Positions 25,542 to 35,027 of a stretch of 64,000 nucleotides of DNA are shown here, one piece after another. Both the position numbers and the translations under genes were made by a program. How positions within the stretch are numbered: the stretch's first letter is position 1; every line of letters begins with the position of its first letter. The stretch is taken from assembly GCA_049997955.1 (NCBI GenBank), contig JAEBDY010000003.1, positions 124,001-188,000 on the forward strand. The letters run 5' to 3'. The DNA is from Umezawaea sp049997955 (GTDB taxonomy: Bacteria; Actinomycetota; Actinomycetes; Mycobacteriales; Pseudonocardiaceae). Under the pieces are notes generated by a model that saw only the letters and a program-made list of their open reading frames with translations, had not been told where the DNA came from and did not search any database.

Positions 25542-25904
25542 TGGGGACGCCGCTCTCCGCGCCTGCCGCCGAGTGGTCCACCCCGGACCTCTCGGCGGCC
25601 GCGCGCCCGCGCACGGGTCGACTCGGAAATCGGGACATGCGGGCCGCAGGTTCGTCCATTGGCGTTCGATCCCACGCGGTGGCCGTGCGACCGTAACGCT
25701 GATATGTTTCATATTGTTTCGACGAGTTGTGCGATAGTCGTCGACACGGGCGCGCCGGGTGACGGGCAGTGACCCCCCAATTACCCATATCATTTCCTGT
25801 TGGAGCGTTCGGCTGAGCACTTTATGCGTTCGGCGCAATTGCATGTACAGGCCCCTTACGGAGTGTAAGACTCCCGTATCGGAGCACACATGCAAGGGGG
25901 TTGG
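25542..25904. other. Intergenic promoter region upstream of response regulator 1
   Basis: About 360 bases without a convincing gene. It has AT-rich patches (ATATGTTTCATAT near 25700) and a hairpin, CTTAC-N5-GTAAG, near 25855 just before the regulator. A 51-codon reading frame begins inside the PhzE stop (TGATG) but looks non-coding. This gap marks the right edge of the metabolite cluster and the start of the regulatory/RiPP region. Confidence 0.4.
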
Positions 25905-26510
25905 ATGATCAGGGTGTTGCTCGCCGAGGACGTGCAAATGGTGCGGGGGGCACTCGTCGCGCTGCTCGACCTGGAGCCCGACATTCACGTCGTCGCGTCG
26001 GTTGCCAACGGTGACGAAATCTTTCCGGCGGTCGTGCGGAACAAGCCGGATGTGGCCGTGCTCGACATCGACCTGCCCGGTCTGGACGGCCTTTCGGCGG
26101 CCGCGCTCATCCGCGACAGCGTCCCGGAAACCCGCACCCTCATCCTCACCAGCCTCGGCAGGCCGGGCACCCTGCGCCGCGCCCTCACCGCGCGGGTCAA
26201 CGGGTTCATCCTCAAGGACTCGCCGATCAACGAGCTCGCGGACGCGATCCGCGGCGTCTCGGTCGGTCGCCGGGTGATCGACTCCCAGCTCGCGCTGGCC
26301 GCGTGGGACGGTGACGAGTGCCCGCTCACGCCCCGTGAGCTGGAGGTCCTGCGGCTCGCCGCGGACGGCGCGAGCGCGATGGAGATCGCGAGCAGGCTGT
26401 TCCTGTCGGTCGGCACGATCCGCAACTACTTGACGACGGTCACCATGAAGCTCGAAGCGCGCAACCGCGTCGACGCGGTCCGCATCGCCCGCAAGTCCGG
26501 CTGGCTCTAG
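25905..26510 (+). CDS. NarL-family response regulator 1
   Basis: A 201-residue two-component regulator. The receiver has the acidic pair in LLAEDV, the phospho-acceptor D54 in VLDIDLPGLDG and the lysine in FILKDSP; the LuxR-type helix-turn-helix is LTPRELEVLRLAADG to GTIRNYLTTVTMKLEARNR. ATG 25905 has AAGGGGG seven bases upstream, better than ATG 25890. It ends convergently, overlapping by four bases, with the DesK-type kinase at 26507, its likely partner. It is a close paralogue of the regulator at 28814. Confidence 0.93.
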   Translation: MIRVLLAEDVQMVRGALVALLDLEPDIHVVASVANGDEIFPAVVRNKPDVAVLDIDLPGLDGLSAAALIRDSVPETRTLILTSLGRPGTLRRALTARVNGFILKDSPINELADAIRGVSVGRRVIDSQLALAAWDGDECPLTPRELEVLRLAADGASAMEIASRLFLSVGTIRNYLTTVTMKLEARNRVDAVRIARKSGWL

Positions 26511-27667
26511 CCCGCCAACTCCTCCGCGACGCCCTGCGCTGCCAGCGGAATCGACGCGTGCAGGTGGAACCGGCCGTCCGCCGCGCGCCCGGCGGTCAGG
26601 ACGCCCCCGATCTCGTGCACCCGCCGGGTCATGTTCCGCACGCCGCTGCCGGACCGGTCGCGGGTGGTCGCACCGGCGCCGTCGTTGACGATGTCCAGCA
26701 GCACCTGGTCACCGGACCGCCGCACGGCGATCTCGCAGTTCTCGGCCTTGCTGTGCCGCAGCACGTTGGTCACGCCCTCGCGCACGAGCGTGGCCAGCAC
26801 GGTCGCCGCGGGTTCGGGGACCGGGCTGTCGTCCATCTCCATGCGCACCGCGACGTCGGCCGAGGTCAGCACCGCCGTGGCGGACTTGACCGTCTCCCGC
26901 ACCGACAGCAGCCGGTAGCCGAGCGCGACCGAGCGGACGTCGACCAGCGCGAGCCGGGTGATGTCGAGGATCTCGGCCACGGACTCCCGCGCCTCCGCGG
27001 GGCGGTCGGGCAGCATCCGGTGCACCAGCTCGCTCTTGACCTTGATCGCCGTCAGGCCGTACCCGAGCAGGTCGTGGAGGTCGCGGGACACCCGTTCGCG
27101 CTCGTCGGCCACCGCGCACCACTCCAGTTCGGCGCACGACTCGTCGAGCCTGGTCGCGAGCAGCGCGAGCCACGGCAGACCGCGCACGACCAGGCCGGTC
27201 ATCGCGACCGTGATCAGGCCGAACACCACCGCGGTGGTGTCACCGCCGGTCGTCGCCTGGACCACGCCCGCCGCCGCGACGACAACGGCGTACCCGACCC
27301 ACCCCGCGAGTGGCGGCAGCACCAGGAGAACGCTGCCCGCCGGCAATCCGGGCACCACGATCCAGGGGTGGTCGAACACGAACACCGGCGCGAACGTGAG
27401 CGCCACCTGGCACGTCAACACGAGGTGGCCGATCGGGAAACGCAATGGCGCGTGGGGCCGGCTGAAATAGAACAACTGCACGGCTGACAACAAGACAATG
27501 ACCGCGATGGGGACCGCCGTACGGGTGACGTCACGTCCGAGTAGAAGCACGTGGCCAATCTCGACGACGGTCAGTCCGCACAGCACGGCAACGGCGGTGC
27601 GCGTGGTGTGGTGGGCAGGCGGCATCGGCAACCGCACACTTCCGCGTGGGTGGGTCACAGCCGTCAT
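26507..27667 (-). CDS. DesK-type sensor histidine kinase
   Basis: A 386-residue membrane kinase. Residues 25-170 hold five to six hydrophobic segments with no large outside domain, so it may sense the membrane itself. The phosphorylated histidine is H198 in VSRDLHDLLGYGL (HisKA_3 type), and the ATP-binding domain follows with LVREGVTNVLRHSKAENC and IVNDGAG. ATG 27667 follows a GGGGGG site. It is convergent with response regulator 1 and shares its design with both halves of the tandem kinase at 29647. Confidence 0.9.
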   Translation of the reverse strand: MTAVTHPRGSVRLPMPPAHHTTRTAVAVLCGLTVVEIGHVLLLGRDVTRTAVPIAVIVLLSAVQLFYFSRPHAPLRFPIGHLVLTCQVALTFAPVFVFDHPWIVVPGLPAGSVLLVLPPLAGWVGYAVVVAAAGVVQATTGGDTTAVVFGLITVAMTGLVVRGLPWLALLATRLDESCAELEWCAVADERERVSRDLHDLLGYGLTAIKVKSELVHRMLPDRPAEARESVAEILDITRLALVDVRSVALGYRLLSVRETVKSATAVLTSADVAVRMEMDDSPVPEPAATVLATLVREGVTNVLRHSKAENCEIAVRRSGDQVLLDIVNDGAGATTRDRSGSGVRNMTRRVHEIGGVLTAGRAADGRFHLHASIPLAAQGVAEELAG

Positions 27668-27932
27668 TTCTGCCCCCCGGGGACGCACCGCGGCAAATAC
27701 TACTAGGGCGTCGTCCCATCGTGATCCGACACGTGGAGGAATACGGCGCTGGTGATCACCAAACGCGCTCGCGCCGCTACGGAATGCAGTTCTCGAAGGT
27801 CGGGTGAAAGTTTCACCACCTCGCACATTAGTCGGTCACTGCGGAGAGGTGCCGCGGTACGTGGCGTCACCCGGCACCGATCGTATGCACTGGTGGTGCG
27901 CAAACCGGACGTCGAGACTGGGGAGAAGTTCC

Positions 27933-28733
27933 ATGGAGATCAGGGTGCTGGGACCGCTGGAAGCCCGGATGAACGGCGTGTCGATTACGCCCACCGCCAG
28001 CAAGCCGCGGCAGCTGCTCGCGCTGCTCGGGCTCCAGGCCGGACAGGTGGTGACCGTGCCCACCCTGATCGAGGAGCTCTGGGGGATGACGCCGCCGCGG
28101 AGCGCGCTCACGACCCTGCAGACCTACGTGCTGAGGATCCGCAGGAAGATCGAGGCGGCGTCACCGCACCCGCAGGCGAAGGACGTGCTCGTCACCAGAT
28201 ACGGCGGCTACCTGCTCGACGCGGGCCCGGACAGCGTCGACGTGGCCGCGTTCGAGCGGTCCGCCAAGGCGGGCAGGCAGGCGTTCGACGCGGGCAGGCT
28301 GGCGGAGGCGTCGACCCTCTTCGGCGCCGCGCTGGCAGTCTGGCGGGGCCCCGTCCTCTCGGACGTGAAGATCGGCGTTCGCCTCGGCATGGAGATCACC
28401 CGTCTGGAGGAGAGCAGGCTGGGCGTCCAGGAGACCCGCATCGACACCGAACTGCGCCTCGGCAGGCACCAGGCCCTCCTCGGCGAGCTGTCGATGCTGA
28501 CCGCGCAGCACCCGATGCACGAGAACTTCCGCGCCCAGCACATGCTGGCGCTCTACCGCTCCGGCAGGCAGTGGCGCGCGCTGGAGGAGTACCGCTCGCT
28601 GCACGACCGGCTGGTCGAGGAACTGGGCCTCGCCCCGTCCGAGCGCCTCAGGCAGCTCCAGCGGGCGATCCTGAGCGCCGACTCCGTCCTGGACGTCCAC
28701 GACGAGGCCGGTTTGCCCCAGTTGGCGTCCTGA
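27933..28733 (+). CDS. SARP-family transcriptional activator 1
   Basis: A 266-residue Streptomyces antibiotic regulatory protein: an OmpR-type winged helix (MEIRVLGPLEARMNG, ELWGMTPPRSALTTLQTYV, TRYGGYLLD) followed by a bacterial transcriptional activation domain of TPR-like helices (WRGPVLSDV, HPMHENFRAQHMLALYRSGRQ). There is no NB-ARC extension. It is divergent from the DesK kinase with a 265-bp shared control region and is followed 80 bases on by response regulator 2. SARPs usually switch on the cluster they sit in: the TOMM locus to the right or the metabolite cluster to the left. Confidence 0.92.
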   Translation: MEIRVLGPLEARMNGVSITPTASKPRQLLALLGLQAGQVVTVPTLIEELWGMTPPRSALTTLQTYVLRIRRKIEAASPHPQAKDVLVTRYGGYLLDAGPDSVDVAAFERSAKAGRQAFDAGRLAEASTLFGAALAVWRGPVLSDVKIGVRLGMEITRLEESRLGVQETRIDTELRLGRHQALLGELSMLTAQHPMHENFRAQHMLALYRSGRQWRALEEYRSLHDRLVEELGLAPSERLRQLQRAILSADSVLDVHDEAGLPQLAS

Positions 28734-28813
28734 ACGCCTTTTCGAATGCTGCGAGCGGTGTCGGTGAGTCTGGCGATACTGTGTGCCGGACCGGGTGGAG
28801 GGAAACGGCGGGG

Positions 28814-29419
28814 ATGATCAGGATCTTATTGGCCGAGGACATGCACATGGTCCGCGGCGCGTTGGTGGCCCTGCTCGACCTGGAACCCGACATCGAGGTC
28901 GTCGCCGAAGTCGAGTCCGGTGACCAGATCATCCCCATGGTTCGCCTGCACGGCCCCGACGTGGCCGTCATCGACATCGACCTCCCCGTGCTGGACGGCC
29001 TGACGGCCGCGGGCACGATCCGCGCCACCATGCCGGGTGTGCGGACGCTGATGCTCACCTCGCTCGCCCGTCCGGGCACCCTGCGCCGCGCGCTGGCCGC
29101 GGGCGTGGACGGGTTCATCCTCAAGGACGCGCCGCCCGCCAAGCTCGCCGCCGCCATCCGGGACGTGGCGGCGGGCAGGCGGGTCGTCGACTCGCAGCTC
29201 GCGCTCGCCGCGTGGGACCGCGGGGAGTCCCCGCTGACCGACCGGGAACTGGAAGTGCTGCGGCTCGCGGCCAACGGCACCGACGCGCCCGACATCGCCC
29301 GCGCCCTGTCGCTGTCCGCGGGCACCGTGCGGAACTACCTCACCACCATCGTCACCAAGCTGGACGCGCGCAACCGCGTGGACGCCATCCGCATCGCGTC
29401 CGACGCCGGCTGGCTCTGA
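28814..29419 (+). CDS. NarL-family response regulator 2 (with a TTA codon)
   Basis: A 201-residue paralogue of regulator 1: receiver with D54 in VIDIDLPVLDG, lysine in FILKDAP, and a LuxR helix-turn-helix from LTDRELEVLRLAANG to NYLTTIVTKLDARNR. The fifth codon (28826-28828) is TTA, the rarest codon in these genomes, read only by the bldA tRNA in streptomycetes. Expression may therefore depend on developmental stage. It is convergent with the tandem kinase gene at 29647, separated by a terminator. Confidence 0.93.
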   Translation: MIRILLAEDMHMVRGALVALLDLEPDIEVVAEVESGDQIIPMVRLHGPDVAVIDIDLPVLDGLTAAGTIRATMPGVRTLMLTSLARPGTLRRALAAGVDGFILKDAPPAKLAAAIRDVAAGRRVVDSQLALAAWDRGESPLTDRELEVLRLAANGTDAPDIARALSLSAGTVRNYLTTIVTKLDARNRVDAIRIASDAGWL

Positions 29420-29467
29420 GCGGCTCCCCAGCCGAAGGCTTGGACGACGCGCACCACCGCGGAACAC

Positions 29468-29504
29468 GCCCGCCACAGGAGTCCCGACTCCGCGGCGGGC
29501 TTTT
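29468..29504. terminator. Terminator between response regulator 2 and the tandem kinase
   Basis: GCCCGCC pairs with GGCGGGC, with an inner GGAGTC/GACTCC stem, followed by TTTT. It lies between two convergent genes and probably ends the rightward transcript. Confidence 0.8.
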
Positions 29505-29646
29505 CGCTGTTCCGCGCCGACGACCCGTCATCGTTCCGCGCCGACGATCCGCCGCGCGGGACGTGCCGCACTCGATGAGGTGAATTCCGAATACCGCTGC
29601 TTCCCGTGCGGGGCACCGCGGGTAGCGGTTCGCTCCACAAGGGACA

Positions 29647-32025
29647 TCAGGCGCGGGGCAGCGGGATCTCGGCCTGCAGCCGGTAGGTGTTGTCCTCGGT
29701 GGCGCCCGCCTTCAGCGTGCCGCCCACGTCGGACACGCGCGCGGTCAGGTTGGGGATCCCCGACCCGCCGCCGCCGATCACCGCGGCCACCACCCGAGCC
29801 CTGGACGGCGTGCCCGCGGGCATCAGGCCGTCGTTGACGATCCTCATCGTGAGCCGGTCCCCGTCGTGCGCCAGGGTGATCTCGCAGTTCTCCGCCCGGC
29901 TGTGGCGCAACAGGTTCGTGACGCCCTCGCGCAGCACGGTGGCCAGCGCGGTCCGCACGTCCGGCGTCAGTTCGCAGGGCTCCAGCCGCAGCGTCACGTT
30001 GATGTTCGCCGCGGTCAGCAGAGCGCGCGCCGACACGGATTCCTCGTCCAGCGACAGCTCGCGGTAGGAGGAGGCCACGGCGCGGACGTCGGCGAGCGCC
30101 TGGCGGGAGATGTCGATGATCCCGGACAGCTCCTGCTGCGCCCGCGACGGGTCCTTGGACACCAGCCGGTGGGCCAGCTCGGACTTCAGGGTGATGGCGG
30201 ACAGCGAGAACCCGAGCAGGTCGTGCAGGTCCCGCGCGAAGCGCAGGCGTTCACGGGTCACGGCGAGGTCGGCCAGTTCGGAGCGGGCCTCGTACAGGTC
30301 CTGGACCATGGTCCGCAGCCGCGACAGCGCGAAGACCACCAGACCGTGGTTGATCGTCACCAGCACGCCGTACGTGACGTTGATCGAGTCGCCGCCCAGC
30401 AGGTACTGCGCGCCCGCCATGCTCGCCATGACGGCGAGGAAGAAGGGCAGGCCGAACCGGGCGGGCAGCGCCAGCAGCAGGCTGCCCGCGAGCAGGCCGG
30501 GCAGGCCGAGGAACGGGTTCTCGAACACCACGACCGGCAGGTAGGTCGCCACGGCCAGCACCGCCAGCAGCGCGTAGCCCAGCGGCGACCGCGGGTTCGA
30601 GGTGGGACGGCTGAAGAAGCCGAGAACGAGCCCCAGCGACACGAGCACGCAGGCCTCGGCGAGCACCTTGCCCAGCAGGTCCATCCGCGCGGCGACCACG
30701 AACACCGTCGCGTTGATCGCGTAGCCGCAGAACACGGCGGTGGCGATCACCTGTCCGAGCCGGGGCGCCATCGCGTGCCCGTGCTCCAGGCGCTTGCGCT
30801 TCGACCTGGTGGTCGCGGGCACGTCGTCTTCGTCTTCGTCGTCGCCGTGCAGCGGGATGGTCGCGTGCAGGCGGTAGGTCTCGTCCGGGCCGGGCCCGGC
30901 GGTCAGCACGCCGCCGAGGCCCTCGACGCGGGAGGTGAGGTTGTCGATGCCGTTGCCGTGGTCGACGGGCTCGTCGGTCTCGCGGACGCCGTCGTTGACG
31001 ATCTCGATGGAGACCGCGCGGTCGTCGCGGGTCACGGTGATGTCGCACTGCTCGGCCTTGCTGTGCCGCAGCAGGTTGGTCACGCCCTCGCGCAGCACGG
31101 TGGCGAGCACGGTGCGGGTTCGGGTCGGCAGGTCGCCCCGGTCGCACTTCATGGTCACCACGACCTCGGCCGCGGTCAGCACCGAGCGGGAGGAGGCCAT
31201 CTCGTCGTCCAGCGACAGCTCGCGGTAGGAGGAGGCGACGGCGCGGACGTCGGAGAGGGCCTGCCGGGAGATGTCCAGGATCTCGGCCAGTTCCCGGCGG
31301 GCCCGGTCGGGCATCCGGGGGACCAGCCGGTGGGTCAGCTCGGTCTTCAGGGTGATCGCCGACAGCGAGAAGCCGAGCAGGTCGTGCAGGTCGCGCGCGA
31401 AGCGCAGGCGCTCGCGGGCCACGGCGTGGCCCGCGAGCGCGGACCGGGCGTCGTCCAGCTCCTGCACCAGCGACCGCAACCTGGACAGGCCGTACACGAC
31501 GAGGCCGACCACGGCGGTCAGGTTCGCGATGTACACCGTCTCCAGCGGCGCGTCGGTGATCCGGTACTGGACGATCCCGTTGGCGACCGCGACCGCCGCG
31601 AACACCAGCCAGCCCGCGAGCGGTCTCAGCACCAGCAGCGCGTCGCCAGCCAGGAAGCCCTGCATCCCGGTCCAGCCCTCGCCGTACAGCGCGATGGGCC
31701 CGAGCACGACGGCCGCCTGCACGAGCAGCGCCGCGTACCCGCGCCTGCCCCGGACGTCCGCCGCGGGGTTGCTGAAGAACCCCAGCTGCAACACCATCAT
31801 CACGGCCAGGCACACGGCCGCGGGCGCCACGTGCGCGAACGACGCGTCCTCGGCGACCACGTACTGGAAGGCGTTCACGACGAACCCCGAGAACACCACC
31901 GTGACGACGAGGAGCGCGAGCCGGGGGGCGAGGCCTGCCGCCCCGGCCCTGCTGTCGCTTCCGCGCGACATCACGGCGTCAAGGCGTTCTGCCACATCCA
32001 CTCCCATGCCAAGAGTTGGGGACAT
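29647..32025 (-). CDS. Tandem sensor histidine kinase: two complete DesK-type kinases in one protein
   Basis: A 792-residue protein made of two full kinases head to tail. Unit 1 (about 30-393) has five to six membrane segments, H214 in FARDLHDLLGFSLSAITLK and an ATP-binding domain (LREGVTNLLRHSKAEQC). An acidic-then-basic linker (GDDEDEDDVP, RSKRKRLEHG) leads to unit 2 (about 419-792), with its own membrane segments, H601 in an identical FARDLHDLLGFSLSAITLK motif, and its own ATP-binding domain. The frame is open throughout. ATG 32025 is favoured; ATG 32007 and 31971 are alternatives. An internal ATG opening unit 2 (MAPRLGQ) might also give a separate kinase. Likely partner: response regulator 2. 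Confidence 0.85.
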   Translation of the reverse strand: MSPTLGMGVDVAERLDAVMSRGSDSRAGAAGLAPRLALLVVTVVFSGFVVNAFQYVVAEDASFAHVAPAAVCLAVMMVLQLGFFSNPAADVRGRRGYAALLVQAAVVLGPIALYGEGWTGMQGFLAGDALLVLRPLAGWLVFAAVAVANGIVQYRITDAPLETVYIANLTAVVGLVVYGLSRLRSLVQELDDARSALAGHAVARERLRFARDLHDLLGFSLSAITLKTELTHRLVPRMPDRARRELAEILDISRQALSDVRAVASSYRELSLDDEMASSRSVLTAAEVVVTMKCDRGDLPTRTRTVLATVLREGVTNLLRHSKAEQCDITVTRDDRAVSIEIVNDGVRETDEPVDHGNGIDNLTSRVEGLGGVLTAGPGPDETYRLHATIPLHGDDEDEDDVPATTRSKRKRLEHGHAMAPRLGQVIATAVFCGYAINATVFVVAARMDLLGKVLAEACVLVSLGLVLGFFSRPTSNPRSPLGYALLAVLAVATYLPVVVFENPFLGLPGLLAGSLLLALPARFGLPFFLAVMASMAGAQYLLGGDSINVTYGVLVTINHGLVVFALSRLRTMVQDLYEARSELADLAVTRERLRFARDLHDLLGFSLSAITLKSELAHRLVSKDPSRAQQELSGIIDISRQALADVRAVASSYRELSLDEESVSARALLTAANINVTLRLEPCELTPDVRTALATVLREGVTNLLRHSRAENCEITLAHDGDRLTMRIVNDGLMPAGTPSRARVVAAVIGGGGSGIPNLTARVSDVGGTLKAGATEDNTYRLQAEIPLPRA

Positions 32026-32042
32026 CGCCGTCCGGACCCATG

Positions 32043-32711
32043 CTAGTGGTGCCGAGACGGTGTTCTGCCGGATTTCCCGGGGTCGGAGGTGAGGATGAGC
32101 CCGGCGCTCGCCAGATACGCCACGACGTCCGCGACGATGCCCTGGTCCACCCGCAGCGCGTCGGCGACCTCGGCGACCGTGGTCCTCCCGTCCAGCAGCC
32201 GCTTGACGATCCCCGGCGCGGGCGCGCGGTGCAGCACCACCACGTAGGGCGGGCCGGGGCACACGAGCGCCTGGTCGCCCTCCACGTCCTCGATCCGCGT
32301 TTCCGGCGGGATCTCGATCTGGTCGTCGTCCTCGATCCGGGGCCAGCGGAACACGGCGTCGCTGACCACGGCCATCAGCGACAGGATCGGACCCGCGCCG
32401 TCGTGCAGGCCGAGCGACGGGACCACGACACCGCCCAGCTCGTCGAGCGTCAGCCTGAGCCGGGGCCACTCCGTGCCGCAGTACCCCTCGTCCCTCCACC
32501 GGTTGAACTCGGCGAACAGGACCGGGATGTTCTCCAGCGACACCGGCCCCAGGCTCATCCGGTTCAGCGCCTCCCGCACCAGCGGGCTGTCGTCGGACAC
32601 CTCGATGTCACCCCAACGCCCGTGCACGGTCAGCCGGGGCCCGCCGACGCTGACGAACGTGTCCTCCAGGAGCGAGAACAGCGGTCGCCCGGAGGGGAAG
32701 TGAGAGGTCAC
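32043..32711 (-). CDS. SagB N-terminal-domain-like protein without the flavin domain (TOMM partner)
   Basis: A 222-residue protein that follows the YcaO gene in the same direction. Its layout, a beta-rich start (FVSVGGPRLTVHGRWGDIEV), a middle strand block, and a C-terminal winged-helix-like part (RLLDGRTTVAEVADALRV to YLASAGLIL), resembles the N-terminal region that precedes the nitroreductase domain in actinobacterial SagB-type azoline dehydrogenases. The FMN-binding nitroreductase domain itself is absent. It may be a docking or leader-peptide-binding protein. GTG 32711 has GGAG nine bases upstream. The identification rests on layout and is uncertain. Confidence 0.5.
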   Translation of the reverse strand: MTSHFPSGRPLFSLLEDTFVSVGGPRLTVHGRWGDIEVSDDSPLVREALNRMSLGPVSLENIPVLFAEFNRWRDEGYCGTEWPRLRLTLDELGGVVVPSLGLHDGAGPILSLMAVVSDAVFRWPRIEDDDQIEIPPETRIEDVEGDQALVCPGPPYVVVLHRAPAPGIVKRLLDGRTTVAEVADALRVDQGIVADVVAYLASAGLILTSDPGKSGRTPSRHH

Positions 32712-32755
32712 GGCACTACTCCAACTCTGCCCAGGCCGCGCTAGACCGACGCCGG

Positions 32756-35011
32756 TCACAGGAACATCGGGACCGGGTTGAGCTCGTCGAACGCGGCAGG
32801 TCGCTCGACCCTCCCCAGGCATACCGGGACCTGGTAGAGCCGCCCTGGAGCCAGCCTGGACCAGAAGTGCCGCATTCCGGGCACGATGACCTTCACGACG
32901 GGAAGTCCCACGTCAGGGCGTGTCTGGTTCAGCACGAGCAGCTCCATTCCGCGCTCTTCGAGGCGAGTCCGGATCGACTCGACGTCCAGCAGGAGGTCCT
33001 TGTCCGGCGTGTACCCGAAGTCCTCGACCCGGCGGGCCGGGGCGAACGGATCGGGCAGCAGGTAGGGCTGGTTGTCCGTGGAGCAGTGCCGCAGCCAGTG
33101 CCGCAGGTCGACGTCCATGCGCCGCCAGTCGCCCTCGCGCAGGGTGGTGATGGACGGCATCACCTGGTTCAGCTCGGTCAGGGCGCGCCGCACGGCGACC
33201 CTCGGGTCGAGGTGGGCGCCGAAGCCGAACATGACGTCCTCCCGCGGACCGCCGAGCCGCCGCGACACGGCGGCCACCACCGGGATGTCCAGGTCGGCGG
33301 TCAGGTCCAGCACCCACACCTCGCGGTCCAGCTCGGCGTACACGTCGCGCAGCTCGTCGATGAACGGATCGCCGATCGAGTCGAGGTCGATCGCGGGCAT
33401 CCGGGTCCGGTTGTACCACCACAGCGCCACGGCGTCGCGTTCCACGACCTCCAGCAGGCCCTGCAGCACGGCGTCCTCGACGCTGCTCCCGGCCGCGCAG
33501 CCGTTGGAGTTCGCGGTGATCGACGCGGGCGCGGGCGCCCCGTAGTACAGGGAGCCCGTCGGCAGCAGCCGGTGGCACTGGTTCGTCAGCGACCACACCG
33601 GCGTCCAGTCGAGCACGCCGTGCTCGTCGAACGGCTCCGGCACGTGCTGGAACGGCGAGTGCGCGGCGTTGTGCTCGACGCGGTTGGAGAACTGGCGCTC
33701 GTCGTAGAGCTGGAAGGAGTCCGGGTGCACGGCCTCGTCGCCGATCCCGCGGTAGCTGCCGCGGACCGTGGCCTCGTCGCCGTGGTAGGTGCCGCTGTGG
33801 CGTTCGAGCGCCTCGCACAGCGCGCCTACCTCGGCCTGCAACGGCGTCGCGCCCTTGCCGCCGTTGTCGCAGCGCAGCGTCGAGCGCAGGCCGTCGAGGC
33901 CGGTGGCGCGCGCGGCGGCGTTCGTGCCGGAGCGGTAGGAGTTGAAGAAGTCGTGGCCGCGGTCGTCGCGGCGGATCTCCTTGACCACGCCGGTGACCGG
34001 GCTGACGAGGTGGCGGTAGGTGTCCAGCACCTCCTGCGGGGACGCCGACCGGTGGCCGCCGCCGTCGCGGGACCGCTTGACCCGCGAGGTGAGCCGAACG
34101 GGCGCCAGCGCCCGCGCGCGAACCAGGTTCGGGTTCCCGCAGCCGGGGCACTGCGGGATGCGGCGCACCTCGTGGTGCGCGACCCGCATGTCGAGGCTGT
34201 CGTACGACCAGATCTCGCGCTGCCCGGCGTGCCGGTAGCCCGCGAGCCACTTGGTGGCCTCCAGCGCGGCGACCTCCGTCGCCGTCGCCGTCACCGACGG
34301 GAGGCCGACGGCGGGGCGTGCCGCGGGACCGAGCCGTCCGCGCACCGCCTGCACGTGGGCCTCGGCCGGGCGGTTGGCCGACAGCCGCGCCGAGAGGCAC
34401 CGCCAGCAGGCGCCCTCGCCCGGCGTGAAGAAGGGGCCGACCCACACCTGCGTGCCCGTCGGCTTGAGCAGCAGCCACGGCGTGCCCGCCAGGCGGTGCT
34501 CCTCGTCGACGCCCAGCAGACCGGGGTCGAGGTAGTCGTCGCACACCACCACCGCCAGGTCCGCGACGTCGCGGGCCGCACCGACCGCGACGGCGAGACC
34601 GGCGCGGCTCAGCGCCTCGGTGACGGCGTCCTGGCGCGCTCCGCCGACGGAGACGACCCGCACCCGAGCGGCGCCCGTGCCGCGCAGGGCGGCCGAGGCG
34701 TCCAGTCCGGCGGCGTCCCAGTAGGCCAGCGCGGCCGTGTCCTCGACCTCCCCCGACGACACCGTCCCGATGAGGCCCGCGGCCCCCAGCCGGTTCAGCA
34801 GCCGTCCGGCCTGGTCGGCGTCCACTCCCGCGGGCAGGTCACGCAGCAGCTCCGCGAGGTCCCGCGTCCCGTCCAGCAGCGAGGCCAGCAGCTCGACGTG
34901 AGGTCCCTGGAGGGCCGTCACCCCGTTCTCCGAGAAGAGGTAGACCGCCTCGCCCTGGACGATCTCCGGTCGCAGGTGGCGCTTGAACCCGATCCGCTCG
35001 TGTCTCCGCAT
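32756..35011 (-). CDS. TOMM cyclodehydratase: fused E1-like partner and YcaO
   Basis: A 751-residue fusion that turns Cys/Ser/Thr of a precursor peptide into azolines using ATP. The N-terminal part holds a winged-helix, PqqD-like recognition region (GFKRHLRPEIV to LGAAGLIG) and an E1-like fold with two zinc pairs, CWRC and CPGC. The YcaO part has the ATP/Mg glutamates in ALCEALERHSGTYHG and LQGLLEVVERDAVALWW, and ends in a proline-containing tail (NPVPMFL) as YcaO enzymes do. ATG 35011 is used. The 53-residue peptide gene lies 16 bases upstream in the same operon and is the likely substrate. Confidence 0.92.
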   Translation of the reverse strand: MRRHERIGFKRHLRPEIVQGEAVYLFSENGVTALQGPHVELLASLLDGTRDLAELLRDLPAGVDADQAGRLLNRLGAAGLIGTVSSGEVEDTAALAYWDAAGLDASAALRGTGAARVRVVSVGGARQDAVTEALSRAGLAVAVGAARDVADLAVVVCDDYLDPGLLGVDEEHRLAGTPWLLLKPTGTQVWVGPFFTPGEGACWRCLSARLSANRPAEAHVQAVRGRLGPAARPAVGLPSVTATATEVAALEATKWLAGYRHAGQREIWSYDSLDMRVAHHEVRRIPQCPGCGNPNLVRARALAPVRLTSRVKRSRDGGGHRSASPQEVLDTYRHLVSPVTGVVKEIRRDDRGHDFFNSYRSGTNAAARATGLDGLRSTLRCDNGGKGATPLQAEVGALCEALERHSGTYHGDEATVRGSYRGIGDEAVHPDSFQLYDERQFSNRVEHNAAHSPFQHVPEPFDEHGVLDWTPVWSLTNQCHRLLPTGSLYYGAPAPASITANSNGCAAGSSVEDAVLQGLLEVVERDAVALWWYNRTRMPAIDLDSIGDPFIDELRDVYAELDREVWVLDLTADLDIPVVAAVSRRLGGPREDVMFGFGAHLDPRVAVRRALTELNQVMPSITTLREGDWRRMDVDLRHWLRHCSTDNQPYLLPDPFAPARRVEDFGYTPDKDLLLDVESIRTRLEERGMELLVLNQTRPDVGLPVVKVIVPGMRHFWSRLAPGRLYQVPVCLGRVERPAAFDELNPVPMFL

Positions 35012-35027
35012 GGCCCCAGCTCCGTTC

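Noticed and set aside
25541..25696. 51-codon frame starting inside the PhzE stop codon (TGATG)
   Set aside because: The overlap suggests coupling, but the peptide is Ala/Arg/Ser-rich without motifs and no ribosome site is evident; more likely chance.
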